A stretch of DNA of 64,000 nucleotides from Amphiura filiformis (taxonomy: Eukaryota; Echinodermata; Ophiuroidea; Amphilepidida; Amphiuridae). Below, in pieces: positions 35,480-46,149 of the stretch; the first letter of the stretch is position 1, and each line of letters opens with the position of its first letter. The notes below the pieces were generated by a model that made no database searches, had not been told where the DNA came from, and worked only from the letters and a program-made list of their open reading frames with translations. The stretch covers positions 26,713,780-26,777,779 of the forward strand of contig NC_092646.1 of the NCBI RefSeq assembly GCF_039555335.1, given 5' to 3'. The position numbers and the translations under genes are program-made.

Positions 35480-36400
35480 ACATATTATGCATTATCATGA
35501 CATGGTTATATGGCCTATAGGCTATGCTTAATCATGATGGTCGGAAAAATAAGTTAATAATAGGGGCCTAATGCAAAATGATGCACCAATTGGCTTTTAG
35601 TTTGAGGATAATATTCCCCTCACAAGTCGGGTCCGTTGAAATCTGTTATGCCCAAAATAATACGAATAATAAGTGTAAACTTTTACACCAAATGACTTTA
35701 TTGTGCCTTTCATAACTTTTTGAAAATAATTCTCCAACTTCTGAGGGAACACATCCCCTCAGGCACCCTTCTCCGTCAAAAAAGAAAAGGCTAACTTGCA
35801 TTTATCCATATAGGCCTAATTGAGCAGGTTCATCGAATCATACCCATGCAGAAGTCAGGTCCGCAGGAAATTTGTTAGGAATTATAGGCCTATCTTTCAT
35901 AGATATAATGACTATAGGCCTATTGTAGCACATTCCCCTCAAGCAAAACAGAAAAGCCTAAACTTCGGCTGAATTGGAGGAATTATTGAGCACGAGTGTT
36001 CATAAGCCTAAAACTAAAATTCGCGGCTCAGTTGGAAATCTGTAAAAATATATATGCTCCGAAATAACAAATAAACAGTTTTGATGTGTCCGGAGAATTG
36101 AAAGCCTGCAAAATGTCGTCGAGGGAGCAAAGTTATTCTGCAGCATGAAAAAGAGCAACATTTTTTTAGCATTCTCCGATTTCTCACGTTCACTAGAAAG
36201 AGTGTATCCCGAGCCCTCGATTTAATTCATAAATTGGATAGTAAAATTACCAGGAGCTAGCAGGCACTTGGGCTAGCTACAACCCTGATCATGCTGATTA
36301 GGCCTACTCGCAAATTTATTCCCGTTGCGCCAGTTCACGTTCACAATATCGTTTGCGGCTGGGTTTTGAGACTAGGGAGTATGTGATTTATGAGACGTCT
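35480..36400. other. No gene; TAGGCCTA-rich
   Basis: Several TAGGCCTA octamers (35,8xx-36,3xx). AT-rich, otherwise unremarkable. Confidence 0.5.
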
Positions 36401-36650
36401 TTGAATTATGATACTGTCAGGTGGCTCGGCACTGAAGAGTCTTTGATATCAGAGACGTCTTTGAATTAGCAGTGCCCCCGAACTGATATGCAATACCATA
36501 CGATTATTATCAATAGGCCTAAGCATGGCAAAATTGTCTATTTGCCCCCCCAAGTGCAGGGAAATTTGGTGAATTTGGGCCCCCGCCCCATAGGCCTACA
36601 GGCTGCCCCCCCCCCCTGGAAAAAATCCCAGCTACACCGCTGATGTGGCA
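36400..36650. repeat. Repeat block with AGACGTCTTTGAATTA direct copies
   Basis: AGACGTCTTTGAATTA occurs twice (about 36,392 and 36,453). The second copy with CAGTGCCCCCGAACTGATAT is the inverted partner of 30,868-30,917. Ends near AGCTACACCGCTGATG, a CAGTGGCGTAG-type end. Confidence 0.65.
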
Positions 36651-36899
36651 TGATCCGGGGAGCATAATCAGCCCAGGCCGCTTCTACCTGGGGTTGGGGG
36701 GGGGGGGTGGAGAAAAGGTGAATTTCAGTGCCGCCCCTTCAACAATTAGGCTACAGCCCGAAAAGGTTGACCCATTTTTTGAGCAAAAAAAAAAAAAAAA
36801 AACGCTACTGGGTCTTCCTGGTTGCCGGGGGATGTGCCATGGTTTTGGGGTAGGACAAATTTGGGTGTTTTGTGAAAAATTGGTACACTGATAGACTGA

Positions 36900-37720
36900 T
36901 ATGAGCCTGATATGGGTTGGAAAATCAACAGAGCTCAGAAAGTATAATAGAGCAAGTCAGGAAAGTCTGCATGGTACATCCCCGTATACAAAATGGCTAA
37001 TTCAGGGCCGCGATGATAACATTTCGTGAAAGTTATGCCGACTATACTGAGGTGTAATATTAAAACATATAAAACTGGTCGCTCCAGATCAGCGCGGGCT
37101 CTACAGGTGTTTCTGACATAAGTCATGTACCCCCTATATGCTCACATAAAGTCCCCGCACACACTGAACTTTGAGGGGCTAGGGCTGCAAACTATTGATT
37201 AATTGAAAGTACAGTGTTTTTCTTCGCTGTTTATTGTTCTATGGGTGGTACAAAATGAGAGGGTATAATTGTCACCTCGGCAATTCAAGATTTCCAAGTT
37301 TATAGCCCTATATGGGCCTACCAGGGGTGACTTTCAAAACTGCCGAATTGTTTTTAAAACCCATACAAAAATGTTCCTCTGATCATATAAGGATTCAGAA
37401 AATGTATAGTTTGACATAATTATAGGCCTAGACTGGTTCAATTCCCATTCATGTATGCTGTCAGTTCGAGGCTCTCCCCGCGGAACCATGCAAGTAGCGA
37501 ATAAGAACTAGGCCCCCCTATGCGTCGAAGATATGTCAAACTATTCTTTTTCTAAATCCTAATAATGAGAGGAATACAAATTAGATGGTTATGGTTTTAT
37601 CCATAGCATATTCGCCCAATTTTGAAATCTGAGCCCTGTAATAGCCGCCATTATTGTTTTATGCAAATTGGCATTTATTTCCCAAATTCCCTTTTTTGAT
37701 AGGTTGTTCAGGAGGGTGCT
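36900..37720. other. No gene seen
   Basis: AT-rich intergenic sequence up to the LINE tail. Confidence 0.5.
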
Positions 37721-37994
37721 TGAGTTTGTTTGTTTGTTTTTTATTTGGCAAAATCATTAGAATACAAAAACAAATTATAGAGACAGAAAAATCATTACAA
37801 AGTACAACAATGCGACAAATTATTTAAAGCATAAATTAATCAGCCACAAAGCCATTTAGGAACAGGGCACACGGACATAAAAATGACAAGCCGGGATAAC
37901 CCATTAAGCCCGCAGAAAAGCTCAGAAAAGGCAAGCTTATTTCCGATGGGGTCCCAAGAAAAGATGAGAGAACAAATGGGAAACCAAAAAATGC

Positions 37995-38570
37995 CTACAC
38001 AGTGAAATCAGACATCTCTTGACTGAGAGAGTTGCTGGCTAGATGTTGTTTGACACTTTGTTTAAATGCAGACTTGGTAGGCAATCCCTTGATGTTTGAT
38101 GGGAGATCATTCCAGTCCAAAATGGCTTTGTAGTAGAATGTGTTTGAGGCAATACCTTTTACCCTAGGAACAATGAAATTGGATTCACTTGATCTGGTTC
38201 CATAAGAGTGAGCACTTGATGTTCTAGTGAAATTCTGATTAAGATAAAGTGCACCTTGACAATGGTAGATGTTAAAGACATGGTTAAGCCTCAGCTGTTT
38301 AACTCTGTCACAAATTTTCAAAAGATTCACAAGGTTTAGCTCATGTTGCCCAATGTGATCTCTGGGGGAAAGTTTCAAGATGTAACGAGCAACCTTATTT
38401 TGAGTAATTTGCAGTTTATTTTTGTGGTTCTGAGTGAGGCCACTATACCAAGATGTGCAACAGTAATCCATGTGGCACTGAATCAATGCAGAACTAAGAT
38501 TTTTACGCAAAGTTTGATTGAGAATGTGAGAATGTCGGTAGAGGAACTTAAGGCGACCAGAAGCCTTTTG
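37995..38570 (-). pseudogene. LINE ORF2 remnant: C-terminal region after the frameshift
   Basis: In the shifted frame: FLYRHSHILNQTLRKNLSSA, LIQCHMDYCCTSWYSGLT, NKLQITQNKVARYILKL, HSYGTRSSESNFIVPRV and IKGLPTKSAFKQSVKQHL, the usual C-terminal order of CR1/Jockey-type ORF2. Stop at 37,995. Confidence 0.92.
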
Positions 38571-40246
38571 ATGACAGAGTTAACCATGCTTTCACCAGAC
38601 AGTGTATTGTTTATTGAAACACCAAGATACTTGATACTCTCCTGAGATTTGATAACATGACCATCATAGGCAACACAGAAGTCAGGAACTTTCTTTAACT
38701 TAGCTTTGGTGCCAAAGAGTATACATTCTGTCTTGCCAACGTGAAGAGACAGTTTATTATCCACTAACCACTGATTGCAGGATTTAAGATCAGAGCCAAG
38801 CATATCAGCAACAGCCTTGGGGTCTTTGTCATATGCAATGATAACACTGTCGTCCGCATAAAGCAGTAACTTGTTCTGCACTGAAATCTCCATGTCGTTG
38901 CTGTAACACAAATACAACAAGGGGCCCAGCAGGCTGCCCTGAGGGACGCCACAAGTTATAGTTTGGAGAGATGATTTTATTCCATCAATGCAGACAAGTT
39001 GCTTTCTGTTACACAGATATGACTGAAACCAACCAGAGCTGATGCCCATAGCTTCAAGCTTATCACATAATATACTATGGTTGACACTATCGAATGCTTT
39101 CTGGACATCCAGTAACATCATTCCAACATAATTTCCTTGAGAAATTTGGTATTTGACAAAGTCGGTTAAGTATATAAGGCAAGTTTCTGTTGAAAATCCT
39201 GATCTAAAACCAGACTGATACTGATAAATAAGATCTTTATGTGTCAAATAATCCTTAACCTGTACATAAACACTCTTTTCCAAGATCTTTGAAACACAAT
39301 TTAGAACACTCACTGGGCGGTAGTTACCAACATCCAGTTTACTTTTCTTTTTGTACAGAAGGGTGATCCTGGCAGTCTTGAAATCTTCAGGCACAGTTTC
39401 AGTATTGATAGAGAGGTTGACAATATGTGTTATCAAGGGGGCAATTTGAACAGCTCCATCCCTCAAAAATCTGGGGGCTAACTCATCCAAACCCGCACCC
39501 TTCAAAACATTCAAACTGCGGAGCTCCTTGAGAATAAAATCCTCATCAATTGGTCTAAGATTGAATTCACCCTGGGAGACACCTTTATTCTGATAGAACT
39601 GAATAAAGGAGTTTGAAGCTGTGTCATATTGGTTCAAGCCAGCAGGAAGTTTAGAAACCAGGACCGAAGCAACTGAAGTGAAAAATTTGTTAATATAATC
39701 ACATACAGACAAGGTATCATAACACAGTTCACCATCAATGTCCAAAACAATTTTACCCTTAGAGTTTGCTTTAGAGCTATAGCCTAAGTTTTTCAGATGA
39801 GTCCAAAGCTTTCTTTGATCTCCCATGGATTCTTCCAATTTATTCTTGAAAAACGATGCTTTTGCAGCTTTCACTTCCCTCTGGATTTGATTTCGAAAGG
39901 TGGTATAGTCATGATAATCAATACCCGGGGTTTTAGTTATCAACTTTCTACGAATGTTATCCCTTTTTCTAATGCTTTCAAGAATACTTGGAGTGACCCA
40001 GGGTTGGGTTCGTTGTTTTATTCGAACCTGACGCTTGGGAGCAACCTGATCAAGTATATTGACAAAGATTTGTTTAAAGTTCTGGCATGCAGTATCAACA
40101 TTATCACAATTCAAGATAGAAGACCAGTCACAATTTGCAAGTAGGGATCTGAAAGAGTCTATATTGTAGTTCTTAAGAGTTCTTATTTTTATAGTGTTGT
40201 GATTGTTGAATTTAACTTGAGTTGCCTTTCTAGTGAGAATGGGATA
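38483..40246 (-). pseudogene. LINE ORF2 remnant: reverse transcriptase core
   Basis: Contains the RT blocks in order: YRPVSVLNCVSKILEK, QSGFRSGFSTETCL, LLDVQKAFDSVNH (first catalytic Asp), GVPQGSLLGPLLYL and LLYADDSVI (YADD catalytic pair), then KYLGVSI of the thumb. The frame is open over about 590 codons and then shifts near 38,550-38,575 by what looks like one lost base in an AAAAGG run; the true C-terminus continues in the next frame. Such a long open frame suggests a fairly recent insertion. Confidence 0.93.
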
Positions 40247-40259
40247 CTAGCTAGTGAAA

Positions 40260-40580
40260 ACATTGGTGTTCCAATTTTGTCCCGATGTACCCACTATTTT
40301 ACTTAAATTGAAGCTATGTTGTAATCATAAATGATCGAGAAAAACTAATGGTCTACATCCAGCAGGGGATATGTCTGATGTGCTTGTGACAAAATACGTG
40401 AAAACGTCGCTATATCCGAGCCCTTAAGCCAGTTCCTCTAATTTAGAATAAGTTTTGTTCTTTAAAACATAACACAATCAAACATAAAACGAACAAAAAT
40501 ATGTAATGTTTTCACAGCACAGTTATCATGGTTATGTTTTCTGTTTAATTGTTACTGACCATGATTACTATACTTCCTTG
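40260..40580. other. Intergenic, no gene
   Basis: Between the LINE and the first Ig gene promoter region. Nothing recognised. Confidence 0.5.
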
Positions 40581-40680
40581 TACGGTTTCGAAAGTTATAT
40601 TATTATAAACCCGGGATTGTAAAAAAATCCACAGTATGAAACTATGCATCTCTTACTTCCATGGCGGCACTAAAGCGATC
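40574..40680 (+). promoter_or_regulatory. Putative promoter region of Ig gene 1
   Basis: CTTCCTTGTACGGTTTCGAA then AGTTATATTATT at 40,573-40,603, followed by ATCTCTTACTTCCATGGCGG. The same blocks in the same order precede Ig gene 3 (48,752-48,910), and the TTCGAAGGATATAAA variant precedes Ig gene 2. The TATA-like core sits about 235 bases before the ATG. Confidence 0.5.
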
Positions 40681-40831
40681 ATTGCAGAAGGGAAATGTTT
40701 GGGATATGACATTGTGAAATAATTTATATGACTTGAATTTTAATCACGATTAATAACTCATTCGACTTTTAGTTCTTCTGTTGGCAGGTCTATAAATCCT
40801 AGCATCCGTTAATCTCACCGTAAAATCAGTT

Positions 40832-42268
40832 ATGGGAATCACGACTGAGCAAGTGGTAGTTACCATGGTTACCTTGGTTTTCTTATTGTCCTTCATTGCT
40901 ACTAATTGTTACGGATACTCGATTGATCAACTGGTTCATGTCTATCCGGCAGATCTAAAGGAAGGTGATGCAGTTGTAATTTACTGTGCGTCATATGATG
41001 CGTATAGGCCTATTGGCAACCTAGACATAGTTTGGAGTAAAGACGGCGATGAGCTCACAAGAAATGGTACTTTTATTGATGAAGAACTTGACAAACGACC
41101 TGACATTGATCTGTTATACTATAGGTATGAAAGCTACATTACAATAGGCAATGTTTCCCGACGTGACAGTGGCAATTACACGTGTAGTGTACATCATCGA
41201 GGTGAAAAGTATTCTGTGGCGGCAGAATCTGTAATACTTAATGTTTTGTATTACCCTAAAAGCGAGTTTCCTTTATGCTCAGTAAAACCAGTGACACCAA
41301 ACTCTCAGTTGACATTGTCATGTTTGTCAGAGATGGGCAACCCTGCAGTGTCTGTAGATTGGGAAATTCAAAGCGCACAAGTGCAAGTCAATGGAGTTCC
41401 TTCAACAACCAATCAAGAAGACGAGTTTGTAACATCTGAAATTAAGATTACCAGCACACATATTAGAAGCTCGGACATGTTTACATGTTCTTTGAATAGC
41501 TCAGAGTTTTCAATTTCTCGGAAATGTTCCTTGTATGGATATTCCATTTTATACGCAATACATGTGATACCATCGTCTTTAAGTGTTAACGACTTCGAGA
41601 AAGCAGAATATTCTTGCAAAACCAACCTGACTCATGTCATTCCAATTAAAAGGGTATGGGTTACAGAACCAGAAGTTCCTCAATCACGAAGGTTTACCTC
41701 AGACTCAGCCTTGCGGATCGAACCCGTGCTTGCTGAAGATAATGGTACCTTGGTAACATGCTTTGCCTTGTTTGAGAGCAATACTGTAAAAGCGGATGCC
41801 AATCTATGGGTTAATTATGACGACAATTCCTCCGTTAAATCCACAACAACGGAGACAGAACAAGGTGACTCTGCAACTCAAGAAGAACACAAAGGTGGAT
41901 CTGCCACAGCCTGGTTTACAATGTTTGTGGTCGTTTTGATTTTATGGATCATTTCTATTGCCTTTGGTGTTATCTGGTACAGAAAGGTAAAGAGCGCAAA
42001 GTCGTCGTCGCCAAAAGCATCGTCTCAGAAAGATGAGCCACAAGGAAAGGTTGATGACCAAGGGAAAACACAAACAAACGGGGAAAACTATATGGATTTG
42101 AGTCCTGAGCAAAGGGCTTCTGAGGTTTACACAGACCTCAATTTGGAAGGAGCAGTGTCGACTCAGTACACAAATAAGGGATGCGTACACGAGACCATGA
42201 GAGGCCGTAATGTTGATGTGGAAATTTATGATTATCCTGAAGATGACGAGGTATATTCAAATATATAG
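40832..42268 (+). CDS. Ig-superfamily receptor 1: three Ig domains, TM, ITAM-like tail (intronless)
   Basis: 478 residues in one exon. Hydrophobic signal sequence 8-27 (TMVTLVFLLSFIATNCYG). Ig domain 1: C52, W68, D112-S-G-N-Y-T-C118. Ig domain 2: C164, W177, C219. Ig domain 3: C262, W276, C310 preceded by EDNGTLVTC. Several N-glycosylation sites (NGT, NVS, NYT, NSS, NLT). Stalk rich in Thr/Glu, TM about 361-383 (FVVVLILWIISIAFGVIWY), then a basic and Ser-rich start of the tail. Tail tyrosines: Y420-MDL and Y433-TDL spaced YxxL-x9-YxxL (ITAM-like), Y446-TN and Y475-SN (YxN, Grb2-SH2 style). Type I plasma-membrane receptor, probably signalling through SH2 proteins after phosphorylation; ligand unknown. 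First of a tandem array; closest relatives are the next two genes. Start chosen because it aligns with the paralogues. No one-to-one named orthologue recognised. Confidence 0.9.
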   Translation: MGITTEQVVVTMVTLVFLLSFIATNCYGYSIDQLVHVYPADLKEGDAVVIYCASYDAYRPIGNLDIVWSKDGDELTRNGTFIDEELDKRPDIDLLYYRYESYITIGNVSRRDSGNYTCSVHHRGEKYSVAAESVILNVLYYPKSEFPLCSVKPVTPNSQLTLSCLSEMGNPAVSVDWEIQSAQVQVNGVPSTTNQEDEFVTSEIKITSTHIRSSDMFTCSLNSSEFSISRKCSLYGYSILYAIHVIPSSLSVNDFEKAEYSCKTNLTHVIPIKRVWVTEPEVPQSRRFTSDSALRIEPVLAEDNGTLVTCFALFESNTVKADANLWVNYDDNSSVKSTTTETEQGDSATQEEHKGGSATAWFTMFVVVLILWIISIAFGVIWYRKVKSAKSSSPKASSQKDEPQGKVDDQGKTQTNGENYMDLSPEQRASEVYTDLNLEGAVSTQYTNKGCVHETMRGRNVDVEIYDYPEDDEVYSNI

Positions 42269-42420
42269 AAATGGAACAAACTGCGTGGGATCTTGATAAA
42301 GCAGAACAATAATTGTAAAGGCCAAGTAATAGTTGTATCTCGAGCTCCATAATAATAGTTTGGTGAGCTCTACATGCAATATAACAGGGATGGACTTTAC
42401 ACATGCCTGGACGCCAGTGA
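42269..42420 (+). other. Conserved 3' flank of Ig gene 1
   Basis: GGGATCTTGATAAAGCAGAA, CGAGCTCCATAATAATAG and GTTTGGTGAGCTCTACA match the sequence after Ig gene 2 (46,040-46,110), showing that the duplication unit includes 3' UTR. No AATAAA is seen close by. Confidence 0.6.
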
Positions 42421-42990
42421 CTTATGTATCTTTGATGTCGGGTCTGCTTATAGTAGCCCGACTGGCGTGTGGCATTTTGACCCTCATACAGTCATAGTAT
42501 TGGCAATTTCAATTATTTGATATCATAGTAATGAATGATATTGATATGGTATTGGCATAATACGTCTCACACGTCGCCTCCCAATAATGTGGGGGACTTG
42601 CACTTCGTCCTTAACCAGTTGGTCCGTTACCCACGGCGTCCTAAATCCTCAAACATTATCCATTCACAACTTTGATCCGTAGGTTTCTAAAACAGATACT
42701 ACTATAACTTCGGAGGCATGTGTTGTTTCAATCGCTCAGTCAGGGTTCGGTTTTTGCCGGCAAAGTGGCAAAAACGGGCAAAAACCTGTTTTTGCCTGGT
42801 TTTAACAGAAAAAAAATGGCAAAACTCATATATAGTCACTCAAATATTAAAAAGTAACACAGAAAGCTCATAAACAGTAACACACAACTTTCAATGAATC
42901 ATTCAACATATTTTGAAAAAGTTTTGAATTTGATATGCCACATCAGTTAAATGCACTAGTGAGCAATGAAAACGCATGCCTTTAATTGAT
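42421..42990. other. No gene seen
   Basis: A short palindromic-looking stretch GGTTTTTGCCGGCAAAGTGG repeats the word GGCAAAA around 42,755-42,830. Otherwise unremarkable. Confidence 0.45.
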
Positions 42991-43005
42991 AGATACAACG
43001 AAAAG

Positions 43006-43230
43006 AATGAGCAGTAAGACGAGAAGGAAACTTGTAAAATCATGTGATTTTTGTTTAATTGATCCAAAAACGGTTGATATCTGTGTCAAAAACAACAAGG
43101 AAGAGAGATAATCAGTGAGCAGAGAAGAAAACTTGTAAAATCATGTGATTTTTGTTTAATTGATCAAAAAAAGGTTGATATCTGTGTCAAAAACAACAAG
43201 GAAGAGAGATAATCGATGAGCAGACAAGGA
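43006..43230. repeat. 101-bp tandem duplication
   Basis: GAGCAG...AAACTTGTAAAATCATGTGA then TTGATATCTGTGTCAAAAAC and AAGGAAGAGAGATAATC occurs twice, offset 101 bases, with the start of a third copy (GATGAGCAGACAAGGAAATT). Confidence 0.85.
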
Positions 43231-44394
43231 AATTTGTTTCAGTTTTCATTTACCCATATGTCTATGTAACCTAAGTTGGGATTTAACACAAATTTCCTTA
43301 TTGTAGAGGAAGCTTGTTATTATGACGACAATGAAAATGTAATTCTTTCGAATCAAAAGAATACAATCCAAACTTTTTCACCAGATTATGTTTTTACCCG
43401 TGATAACAGATGTTCCGTAGATAAGCTGTGTTATAATGTGTATGCATTGATTCAAGTTATATGTTAACGCGAAAGTTTTATTTTAGCAAGTAATCAATCA
43501 CAAACATCAGGCCGTTGCAACTCATATGCTAGCGCAATACAAAAAGGTGGCGACAGCGTCGGCTTTCCCTGTGTATTACCCTGCACTAACATGGCGTCCA
43601 ATGGCGTCTCCCGGGCAGGGGGCCATTTTGGAAAAGTAAAGAAAAATGCTGCTGCCACCACGATAGTACTAAAAGCTACGTAAAAAATATGCGTAGTGCT
43701 GTGGAGACTTACTTTAACATGACGTCACGAATATGCTAATTAAAGAAAAATGCTGCTGCCATCTACGTCCACATGTTGCAAGCGTGACGATCGCCTGGCC
43801 TCACGTCGACGAACGGAGTTTCAATTCCATCGCACTACGTGCTCTATATACTTATTCCATGCAAACATTTCAAGCAAACATTTATACAGTACCAGTTTAT
43901 GCGTTTTTTGTGTTGAAGACACAGAGAAGAAAATAACTATCAAATAATTTGTAGTAATCATTATATAAAAGCAAATACTGCATTGTGTAGGCAGTGGCCT
44001 ACATAATTCCTATTGGACTTTAGCTGCATTAATTGAGAAGGGGAACAAGACAACATTAAACATTACCACAAAATTGTAAAGTATATATCTATCCTGTTTG
44101 AGATATGGAGTAATTTGAGGCCAGTTTCGATGTAAGAAATGTTTGACCAATTCGACCATGACTTATTAATGGTTAAATCGTAAAGGATTATGGGATTTAT
44201 CGAAATGGTCAATTGACTATTTGAAAATGGTATCCCCTTAAAAAAGGAAACTTGTATTTGCAAAATAGTTCCTCATTTTTCTGCACTACCCCATTATTAT
44301 TATTATGATTTTGATTTAGTTTCGTTTGATGCTCCAAAGATCGTGGGAAAATAAGTATACATTTAATTAGCTATTATATAGTCCGTAGTGATCA
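43230..44394. other. No gene seen
   Basis: Direct repeats AAAGAAAAATGCTGCTGCCA at 43,639 and 43,743. TTATGGGATTTATCGAAATG with GGTCAATTG (44,189-44,218) is a relative of the hairpin at 55,274-55,402. No coding region supported. Confidence 0.5.
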
Positions 44395-44420
44395 AGTTCG
44401 AAGGATATAAAACTACATAC
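44395..44420 (+). promoter_or_regulatory. Putative promoter core of Ig gene 2
   Basis: AGTTCGAAGGATATAAAACT: the TTCGAA(A/G)G(T/A)TATA motif shared with Ig genes 1 and 3, here with the best TATA box, about 115 bases before the ATG. Confidence 0.5.
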
Positions 44421-44516
44421 TTCCTGGTACACCACAAGGGAGATAGTTAGAAAGCGGTTTTGCTACGAATACTAGTCCAAATTAGAAAAAATTGCACCTT
44501 TTTGAACCGTACAATA

Positions 44517-46028
44517 ATGGCAAACACAAAGCAAGTTGAAGTTATAGTATGTATAATTTTTTGGATTATCATTGCCATAACAGCGTCTTACCATTTTGAT
44601 TATGCGTACAGTGATCCGACAAATCCAAGGGAAGGAGAGGCTACTGCATTTAGATGTGAATGGGGAGCCAACAACCATGACATTGTCTTGAGTAAAGATG
44701 GTAATAAACTCATTAGAAATGGCATGATCGTCAGTGACGAACTTAAACAACGATCTGACATACGTCTGGAATATGACGACAACCATGATGGTTTAAATGA
44801 ACTTTGTCGTTATAGTATATTGGGGCATACTTGCCTAGTAATGACAATAGGCAATACATCGAGAGATGATAGTGGTAATTACACCTGTAGCATACATGAT
44901 CGAGGTAGTGACTTTCCTCTAGATGTAAGATCTTTTACAGTAACTGTTTTGTATTACCCTAACAGAGAATTCCCCATTTGTTCAGTAAAACCAGAGACAG
45001 CCAGGTCACAGGTGCCATTTTCGTGTTTTTCAGAGATAGGCAACCCTCCAGTGTCAATGAATTGGGCAGTTGAAAGTGAGCAAGTCAACGACATTCTTCC
45101 AATAACTAATCATTATGACGAGTTTGTAACATCTGAAATTATGATTACGAGCACACAGATTAGAAGTACGGACGTATTTACATGTTCGTTGAACAGCTCA
45201 GAGTTTTCCATTTCTCGGAAATGTTTCTTGTATGGATATTCCATTTTATACGCAATTTTTGTACTTCCACCATCCTTAAGTGTTGACGTCTTAGGAAAAG
45301 CAGAATATACATGCATAACCAACCCGGCTCATGTCATTCCAACTAAATGGATTTGGACAACAGAACCAGAAATTCCGCAATCACGGAGGTTTCGTTCTGC
45401 AGCAAGCTTGCGGATCGAACCCGTACTTGATGAAGACAATGGTACCTTGGTAACATGCTTTGCATTGTTTGAGAGCAATACGGTACGAGCGGACGTCCAT
45501 CTATGGGTTAATCATCATGATTATGACGATGTGGACCCTTCCGCGAACATGGTGACAAAACAAGGGGGCTCTTCTGCTCAAGATGAACAAGGTGACTCTG
45601 CTACTCAAGAAGAACGCAAATGGGGTTCGACCACAATATGGATAGCAATGTTTGTGGTCGTTTTGATTTTATGGATCAGTTCTGTTGCTATCGGTGTCAT
45701 ATGCTACACAAATGTCAAGAACGCGAAGTCATCGTCGCCACAAAAAGCATCTCAGAAAGATGATTCACAAGAAAAGCTTGGTTATCAAGGAAAAACAAGA
45801 AATGACGAGGATAACTATATGGCTTTGAATCCTGAGCAAAGGAACTCCGAGGTATACACAGACCTCAATTTGGAAGGAGCAGTGTCGACTCAGTACGTAA
45901 ATAAGGGATGCGCACAAGAGACCAAGAGAGGCGGTAATGTTGATGTAGAACTTTATGATTATCCTGAAACGAATGAATCAAAAACAGTTACCAATGATGA
46001 CGAAGTATATTCAAATGTAGAAATGTAA
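44517..46028 (+). CDS. Ig-superfamily receptor 2: three Ig domains, TM, ITAM-like tail (intronless)
   Basis: 503 residues from the ATG at 44,517, chosen because MANTKQ aligns with MGNTKQ of gene 3; the frame is open further upstream but without a better ATG. Signal sequence about 8-24 (VEVIVCIIFWIIIAITA). Domain 1: C47 and C124 with the DDSGNYTC motif, but the core Trp of domain 1 is Leu (DIVLSKDG versus DIVWSKDG), and an insertion adds C97 and C106. Domain 2: C170, W183, C223. Domain 3: C266, W278, C314. TM about 374-396. The tail keeps Y434-MAL, Y447-TDL, Y460-VN, Y480/Y482 and Y498-SNV, plus an 11-residue stretch (ETNESKTVTND) missing from gene 1. Stalk longer, with a repeated QGDSATQEE-type motif. 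Role as for gene 1; the altered domain 1 may change ligand binding. 69-70% of the membrane-proximal part is visibly shared with gene 1 by eye only. Confidence 0.9.
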   Translation: MANTKQVEVIVCIIFWIIIAITASYHFDYAYSDPTNPREGEATAFRCEWGANNHDIVLSKDGNKLIRNGMIVSDELKQRSDIRLEYDDNHDGLNELCRYSILGHTCLVMTIGNTSRDDSGNYTCSIHDRGSDFPLDVRSFTVTVLYYPNREFPICSVKPETARSQVPFSCFSEIGNPPVSMNWAVESEQVNDILPITNHYDEFVTSEIMITSTQIRSTDVFTCSLNSSEFSISRKCFLYGYSILYAIFVLPPSLSVDVLGKAEYTCITNPAHVIPTKWIWTTEPEIPQSRRFRSAASLRIEPVLDEDNGTLVTCFALFESNTVRADVHLWVNHHDYDDVDPSANMVTKQGGSSAQDEQGDSATQEERKWGSTTIWIAMFVVVLILWISSVAIGVICYTNVKNAKSSSPQKASQKDDSQEKLGYQGKTRNDEDNYMALNPEQRNSEVYTDLNLEGAVSTQYVNKGCAQETKRGGNVDVELYDYPETNESKTVTNDDEVYSNVEM

Positions 46029-46149
46029 CCAAATGCATGGGATCTTAAAGCAGAACAAATTGTGTAGTTTTATCTTGAGCTCCATAATTGTTTGGTAAAC
46101 TCTACACGCCATGTGCAATGCTTATTTTTGAAAAGTTCGGCCTTCATCT

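Larger units (their letters stand above)
37722..40253 (-). mobile_element. 5'-truncated CR1/Jockey-group non-LTR retrotransposon
   Basis: Minus strand. The ORF is open from about 40,246; an endonuclease domain is absent, so the element is 5'-truncated near 40,250. The 3' UTR follows the stop at 37,995 and ends in an A-rich tail with AAAC repeats at 37,745-37,722. The 3' UTR motif GGGACCCCATCGGAAATAAG also occurs, slightly changed, near 54,200, marking a related family member. Confidence 0.9.

Noticed and set aside
40832..42268. Classical ITIM in the Ig receptor tails
   Set aside because: Position -2 of each tail tyrosine is Glu or another residue outside I/V/L/S, so only ITAM-like and YxN motifs can be claimed.
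44460..44516. Upstream extension of Ig receptor 2
   Set aside because: The extra codons start without an ATG and have no counterpart in gene 1; the ATG at 44,517 aligns with the paralogues.
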